Assembly (NCBI GenBank): GCA_003161555.1
Contig: PMOG01000073.1
Location: forward strand, 1-43,354
Direction: 5' to 3'
DNA: 43,354 nucleotides
Source of the DNA: Vulcanimicrobiota bacterium
GTDB lineage: Bacteria > Vulcanimicrobiota > Vulcanimicrobiia > Vulcanimicrobiales > Vulcanimicrobiaceae
The position numbers and the translations under genes are program-made. The notes under the pieces were generated by a model that worked only from the letters and a program-made list of their open reading frames with translations, did no database searches and had not been told where the DNA came from. Shown here piece after piece: positions 38,472 to 43,354 of this stretch (the first letter of the stretch is position 1; every line of letters starts with the position of its first letter).

Positions 38472-38498
38472 GTCGATCCTCGCGCTTAACCCATAGCC

Positions 38499-38524
38499 AT
38501 CTATCGAACGCATGTTCGATAGAT
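38499..38524. promoter_or_regulatory. LexA/SOS-box-like inverted repeat
   Basis: ATCTATCGAAC-GCAT-GTTCGATAGAT (11-bp arms); core CGAACGCATGTTCG at 38505-38518 fits CGAAC-RNRY-GTTCG. Confidence 0.55.
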
Positions 38525-38755
38525 CAGCTTAAGCCCCTCCCGGTGGTTCAGACAAAAACGACGGTCCAGGGTCACAGCTGCGCTCGATCGAGCAGCCATG
38601 CGTTCTAAGCACGTGCGCCGCCACGACCTGACATTGCAGCGCGTTGCGGCCGCAGTCAAGGCGATGAAGCGCGATAAGCGCGCCCATCATCTCGCCGGCG
38701 GTGCCCTTCCGCACTTGTTTAGGTCGAGGGCTTGGTCGTCGTCGCGGACACAATG

Positions 38756-39016
38756 ACGAATCGGCGCCCCAAGGGCTTCCTCGGCATGGTAATGGGCAAG
38801 CCGGAGATTTTCGAGAACGAGAACAGCGCGCGGGTCGTTCGCCGGATTATCGACGCGGCCGACCAGATCGCTGCGGAAAGTGGGGGAGTGATTGTGATCG
38901 ACCAGTCGTCCGTGGATCAATGGCCGTTGGCCCGGCGTCTTCGACGATCTATCGAGGGCGTGTATCAGCGCCCTCTCATATACGCGTCGCTGGCGGGACA
39001 CCCACAACGCTCATGA
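38756..39016 (+). pseudogene. possible C-terminal gene remnant
   Basis: MTNRRPKGFLGMVMGKPEIFENENSARVVRRIIDAADQIAAESGGVIVIDQSSVDQWPLARRLRRSIEGVYQRPLIYASLAG looks protein-like but lacks a clear N-terminus. Confidence 0.3.
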
Positions 39017-39360
39017 CGATCTTTGCACAATCCTAACGCGTTGAAGCCGCTGCCGCCAAACGCCCTGACCTTCGACGGCGTACGCCAAACTCGCAGCGAC
39101 GCCGACGGCCGCGGGTTTCAGCTCGTGACGACGCCGGAGAACGACGCCGCTCAAGCTCCCGGCCAGGGCTTCAGCCGCGGCCGCGCGAGCGCGCTTAATT
39201 GCCTCTGTGTCCAGGCGTTCCGGCGTCGCGCAAGCAGTCGGTACAGCGATGGTTCCTGCGGCCAATCGAGTACAGATTACCGCAGTTCAGGCGGCGCATA
39301 CGCGTCACGCTGTTCCGCATCTTGAATATAATAGCGCAATAGCAGTCAAAACTTCATGAG

Positions 39361-39684
39361 TCACACGATGCGCGCGAATTCGTGCAGCATGTGTCTGACA
39401 TACGCGCGGTCGCCGCGCCAGTCGAGCGCTTCCAGCAAGGCGTCAATTGCAGTGTACCCCTGGTTCTTGAAAACGCCGACGACATTGCCGTCCTCTAGGT
39501 GCGAGATCTCGGCTTGGGCGACAACTCCATTGCCCATGTTCAGGGTCGCGGCGTCAGCGATTTCCTGTTGTGTCTTATTAAGGTGTAGACGCCGGCTAGC
39601 TAAGATATAGCCGACGTCTTCCATCGCCCTCTGAGCAGCCTTGCGTATGCGGCCCTCAGCTTCTTGCCAACCGAAATTCGCCAA
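39361..39684 (-). CDS. XRE-like helix-turn-helix protein
   Basis: ILASRRLHLNKTQQEIADAATLNMGNGVVAQAEISHLEDGNVVGVFKNQGYTAIDALLEALD. Confidence 0.55.
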   Translation of the reverse strand: MANFGWQEAEGRIRKAAQRAMEDVGYILASRRLHLNKTQQEIADAATLNMGNGVVAQAEISHLEDGNVVGVFKNQGYTAIDALLEALDWRGDRAYVRHMLHEFARIV

Positions 39685-39824
39685 AAAGAACCTCCACCCT
39701 AGACATTGCGGGGTCCAAATGTCGACCTAATGCCCGTGAACTCCGGACGGTTGCTCGCCGGCTCCGTCGTTTGCAAAAAGCACTTCGCGGAACTCGATCG
39801 CCTCGTTCCTTGATGTCATTTAGG

Positions 39825-40478
39825 CTATTTCACGGTTGCGTGGTCGTCCGAACATTGCATCGCCACTGGAAAGATGCCGAGAACAAAACCCGCGATGCTC
39901 AGCGTGTTCTTTTGGCCCGTGCTGCCTGCCGCCGAGACGAACTGTGGGCTTGCCGCGCTATACGCACTGGTCGCGTAGCTGAGAACCTTACAAACACCCG
40001 AAGTTGTTGGAGTAACCGCTTTCGCAAGCCCTTGTATGGTGGTGCTATACACGGAAACCACCTTGCCGCTGTCAGCGCCCGGCACAGCGACTGTAACGGA
40101 TGCGGGGCCTGGCGATCGAAGCGCGCCAACGATCGCCGCCGATACCTGTGCGGCAGCGCTGGCAGCCTCAGCATCAGACATAGTTGCGATCGCTTCCCGA
40201 GAAAGTCGCTCGGCATTTTGAGCTGCAATGACCTGACTGCGTAAAGCACCCACATCCTTCATATCGTTAACCGCGGCGGTCGAAAGCGGATGGTACGCGA
40301 CTAGCCTTGCGTCGAGGTCCTTCGTCATCGAGTCTTGCAACAGCCGAATTGCAAGCGATGCCGCCTGGCGATTGTCAAACGCTTGTAGGGCACGTTCTGA
40401 AGTCTGTACTGCGCTCACTGGGCTCACTGTTGATGCGATGAGCGCCGCAAGAATTATGAAGCTTCGAACTCTATTCAT
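39825..40478 (-). CDS. hypothetical secreted protein
   Basis: Internal start MNRVRSFIILAALIASTVSPVSAVQTSERALQAFDNRQ... with a signal peptide. Confidence 0.5.
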   Translation of the reverse strand: MNRVRSFIILAALIASTVSPVSAVQTSERALQAFDNRQAASLAIRLLQDSMTKDLDARLVAYHPLSTAAVNDMKDVGALRSQVIAAQNAERLSREAIATMSDAEAASAAAQVSAAIVGALRSPGPASVTVAVPGADSGKVVSVYSTTIQGLAKAVTPTTSGVCKVLSYATSAYSAASPQFVSAAGSTGQKNTLSIAGFVLGIFPVAMQCSDDHATVK

Positions 40479-40723
40479 TTGTGCCTCGGTGCGGAGATGA
40501 AGCGAAAATTGATCTTGAGGCTTTGGCTCGGCGAAGAGCATTCGCACCTGTCGCGCCTCCCGTGGTCTAGTCGCAACCTCGTCAACACGATATTGGTGGG
40601 ACGGCGATGTTCGTGATGGCATGCAGAAAAATAAGGAGCGCGGTGACGGCGTCCACGGAAACACCTCCGGCCTAGCAGCGAGTCTGCTAGGACGGTAGGC
40701 GCTCGGCTGATGCCGCAGTCTAC

Positions 40724-43297
40724 CTAATGTTGGGTAGGTGCGTTCCAGAAATCGGGGCGCGTCGCGGCGAGATTGATCAGCGCTTCGCGGCCCTTCACGC
40801 CGAGTTTCTTCGTTCCGTTACGTATGTGCGTTCGGACCGTTTCTACCCGGCGATCTAGGAGGTCGGCGATCTCCTTCGCCTGCCGGCGCTCGGAGTACAG
40901 TCTGAGGATCTCGCGTTCCGACAAGCTCAGGATCGACGTCGGTGCGCGATCTGCGGCAGGTGCCAGCATATCGAACAGCTGCGCATAGCCACTCAGCCCG
41001 GCGTCCCGAAGTTCACTGATGACGCACGACCAGGCGTGCCGATCCTCAGCCAACGCGAGCCCGTGTGCTGCCTTGGCGAGTTCGCGCTCGCGGCGATTCC
41101 GTGCGGCTTTCACGGCGTCGCGCGCGGCCCGAGAGGCAAGGCTGCGGTGACCTCGGGACGCTTCGACTGCAGCGACGACGGCATGGAGCAGGACGCTCGT
41201 GCGCGACGTAGCGCCCCGCGGATCGACGCCGAACGAACGGGTCCGACTGCGCATTACCGACAGGCGCGCCCGGCTCGTCCCCGATTGTCGCGAGACCGCG
41301 ATCAGCGTCGAGATGGCCTCGGCGCAGGCAACGATTTCCGGCGGCTCGTCATTCTCCGACACGATTCGGTCGAGCCCGGCCATGGCCGAAGCGAATCGCC
41401 CGCGTCGCGTTTCACCCAACGCCCGGGCGAACGCGTGGGGAAGCGCATCGCCGTATCCGCGCACGGGGCCGAGTCCAGCCAACTCCGATTCGGCCTTCGC
41501 GAATGCCGCGTCGTCGCCGACCTCTGCTGCATCGACCAGCAAAGCCGTCAGTCCGGCCATCTCGATCTGCCGAAGTCCGCAGCGTCGCGCAGCCACGACC
41601 ATCCTCCTGGCTTCTGCGACGATGGCGTCTTCGTCGTCCTCGGCGACGGCGATGTTGTACAGCAGCGAACGTATCCGCGCTTCGACACCGTCCAGGCCCT
41701 CGGCGATCGCAATTTCGAGTGCGATCTCGCAGCGGTCGCGCGCGACCCTCGGTGTTCCGGCAAAGTGCGCAGCGAGGCCGAGGCGCTGCCATGCACGGGC
41801 GGCCTTCAACGGCTCCGAACATCGGCGCGCTGCACGGACACCGGCGTCAACGACCGCGCCCAGCATCGAGAACTCGCCGGCCGCCGCAAGCGCTACGGCG
41901 AAGGCGCTCTGGACTTCGGCATCGTCCGGATACATGAACGCTACCGGCCGCAACACGTCGGCAGCTCCTCGCCGGCCGCGATTCACGAGTTCGGTCGCAA
42001 GGCGCACCGCGGCAGTGCGGCCGTCAACGCCGCCGGCGGATGACGCGAGGCGCAGCAGATCCTCGGCGACGTCCTTTCTGCCGCGCTCGACTTCAGCCGT
42101 CGCCTCAAGCAGCAGCAGCGCGGGTTCGGCCCGGCGTTCCTGCTGCGGAATCATCGCGAGCCCGCGCACGATGTCCGCACCGAAGCCGCACTCATAGAGC
42201 CGGTCGCCGAAATCACGCAGCAGCGGCAAGAGGCGCATCGGTTTCTGGCCATTCAGGTACGAGCGAAGCGCGTCGCCGTGCATGCCGAAGGCGAGATACG
42301 CATCCCCGACGCGCCGCCACTTGTCGGCGCGTTTCTCGGGAGCCGTCAGCGCCTCTTCGCTCGCGAGGGTCTCCATCAGCGTGCCGTGCACCGCGAAGCC
42401 GTTGTCCGTCGCCCGTAACAGCGGATTCACGCGATCGAGGCGCTGCAGCGATCTCCGCGCATCGTGCAAGCCGAGCTGCTCCAACAGATCAGAACGCAGC
42501 GGCACGTAGGCGGCCCACGAGAGGAGCTCGCGCTCAGAGGGGCCGAGACTCTCGCGAACCCGGTCGACGATATAGCGGGCCAGCGCCTCGCGCGCTCGCG
42601 GCAACGCGGCTTCGCTGAAGCGCCCCTCGTCCGATAGCTGCAACGAAATCGAAACCGCGACCGGCCACCCAGCGGTGCTCACCTTGAGCGCGAGCGCCTG
42701 TTCCGTCGTAAGCTGCGCGTTCCGCAGACGCCCCAGCTCCTCGATCTCATCGACGTCGAAGGCCAGGACGTCCGCATCGACCGCCGGCCCGAGGCGTCCT
42801 TCCGCCAGTAGCGGACCCAGGTGCAGATCCTCGGCCTCGCCGACGACGGCGTACCATCGCGACGCGCCCGAGTGCGCGAGCAGCTCACTCAGGAAGAGCC
42901 GCACGTCGGCCGACGCCGATCCGACATCGTCGAGAGCCACCCAATCGCAGCGCCGTTCGTCGATGCGCTCGCCGAGCCAGCGCGCGGCGTACGGCATCAG
43001 CCCACGCTCGGCGACCGTGTGGACCATCGTCCGGAGCCCTTCCGACGCTCCCGCCAAGGTGGCTAAAGCGCGGAAGACGTCAACTACATCGAAACCCCGG
43101 CGAAGTTCGTAGGCGATGCCCTGCGTGCCGATCGCCTGAAGATGTTGCCGCAGCGCGACGCTCTTGCCGTAGCCGGCGGCCGCCGCGACGAGCACGACAT
43201 CGCTCTGGGCAGCCTCAGCGAACGCAGCAAGCACTCGCGGACGCACAATGTGCTTCGTTCCGCGTTCGCGACCCGGCAGCAGACGGGATTGCACCAT
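40724..43297 (-). CDS. LuxR-family (MalT/LAL-like) transcriptional regulator with ATPase domain
   Basis: VLVAAAAGYGKSVALRQHL (P-loop) and C-terminal LSLSEREILRLYSERRQAKEIADLLDRRVETVRTHIRNGTKKLGVKGREALINLA. Confidence 0.9.
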   Translation of the reverse strand: MVQSRLLPGRERGTKHIVRPRVLAAFAEAAQSDVVLVAAAAGYGKSVALRQHLQAIGTQGIAYELRRGFDVVDVFRALATLAGASEGLRTMVHTVAERGLMPYAARWLGERIDERRCDWVALDDVGSASADVRLFLSELLAHSGASRWYAVVGEAEDLHLGPLLAEGRLGPAVDADVLAFDVDEIEELGRLRNAQLTTEQALALKVSTAGWPVAVSISLQLSDEGRFSEAALPRAREALARYIVDRVRESLGPSERELLSWAAYVPLRSDLLEQLGLHDARRSLQRLDRVNPLLRATDNGFAVHGTLMETLASEEALTAPEKRADKWRRVGDAYLAFGMHGDALRSYLNGQKPMRLLPLLRDFGDRLYECGFGADIVRGLAMIPQQERRAEPALLLLEATAEVERGRKDVAEDLLRLASSAGGVDGRTAAVRLATELVNRGRRGAADVLRPVAFMYPDDAEVQSAFAVALAAAGEFSMLGAVVDAGVRAARRCSEPLKAARAWQRLGLAAHFAGTPRVARDRCEIALEIAIAEGLDGVEARIRSLLYNIAVAEDDEDAIVAEARRMVVAARRCGLRQIEMAGLTALLVDAAEVGDDAAFAKAESELAGLGPVRGYGDALPHAFARALGETRRGRFASAMAGLDRIVSENDEPPEIVACAEAISTLIAVSRQSGTSRARLSVMRSRTRSFGVDPRGATSRTSVLLHAVVAAVEASRGHRSLASRAARDAVKAARNRRERELAKAAHGLALAEDRHAWSCVISELRDAGLSGYAQLFDMLAPAADRAPTSILSLSEREILRLYSERRQAKEIADLLDRRVETVRTHIRNGTKKLGVKGREALINLAATRPDFWNAPTQH

Positions 43298-43354
43298 CTC
43301 GGTGGCTCGATACGGCGACGGGACGAGCTCTAAATGTCTCGACCTCGGTATGGC

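Noticed and set aside
41036-42197. Plus-strand ORFs of 335 and 332 aa
   Set aside because: Overlap antisense to the LuxR/MalT-like regulator; composition typical of shadow frames.

Overview
High-GC bacterial chromosomal window in two parts. (1) Flanking, probably core, genes at about 1-17.4 kb and 40.7-43.3 kb: partial S-adenosylhomocysteine hydrolase, cyclodeaminase, DoxX, PHP phosphoesterase, YmdB-like metallophosphoesterase, TonB-dependent receptor, Nramp-like transporter, ECF sigma/anti-sigma operon, glycosyltransferase/sugar nucleotidyltransferase cluster, MalT/LuxR-type regulator. (2) A tRNA-anchored accessory region at about 17.4-39.7 kb. Adjacent tRNA-Gln(CTG) and tRNA-Glu(CTC) genes at 18061-18208 mark its left edge. 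The last 20 bp of tRNA-Glu recur exactly at 29463-29482, followed there by CCA and a terminator, which defines an ~11.3 kb integrative element. The element carries a frameshifted tyrosine integrase, an excisionase-like protein, a second intact tyrosine recombinase, a GNAT protein and an ABC transporter/AttH-like cargo operon. To its right is a second accessory block (about 29.7-39.7 kb) with no recombinase. It holds an HNH protein, an undescribed-looking three-gene operon (RHH-like regulator, AbiU2/HEPN-like protein, PD-(D/E)XK-like protein), an AbiEi/AbiEii pair, decayed genes, and a two-gene unit of unknown function preceded by a LexA-like palindrome. A second, consensus-perfect LexA-like palindrome (CGAACATATGTTCG) overlaps the start of an HNH endonuclease gene whose stop codon lies inside the tRNA-Gln anticodon loop. 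All family assignments come from reading motifs by eye; no database search was run.
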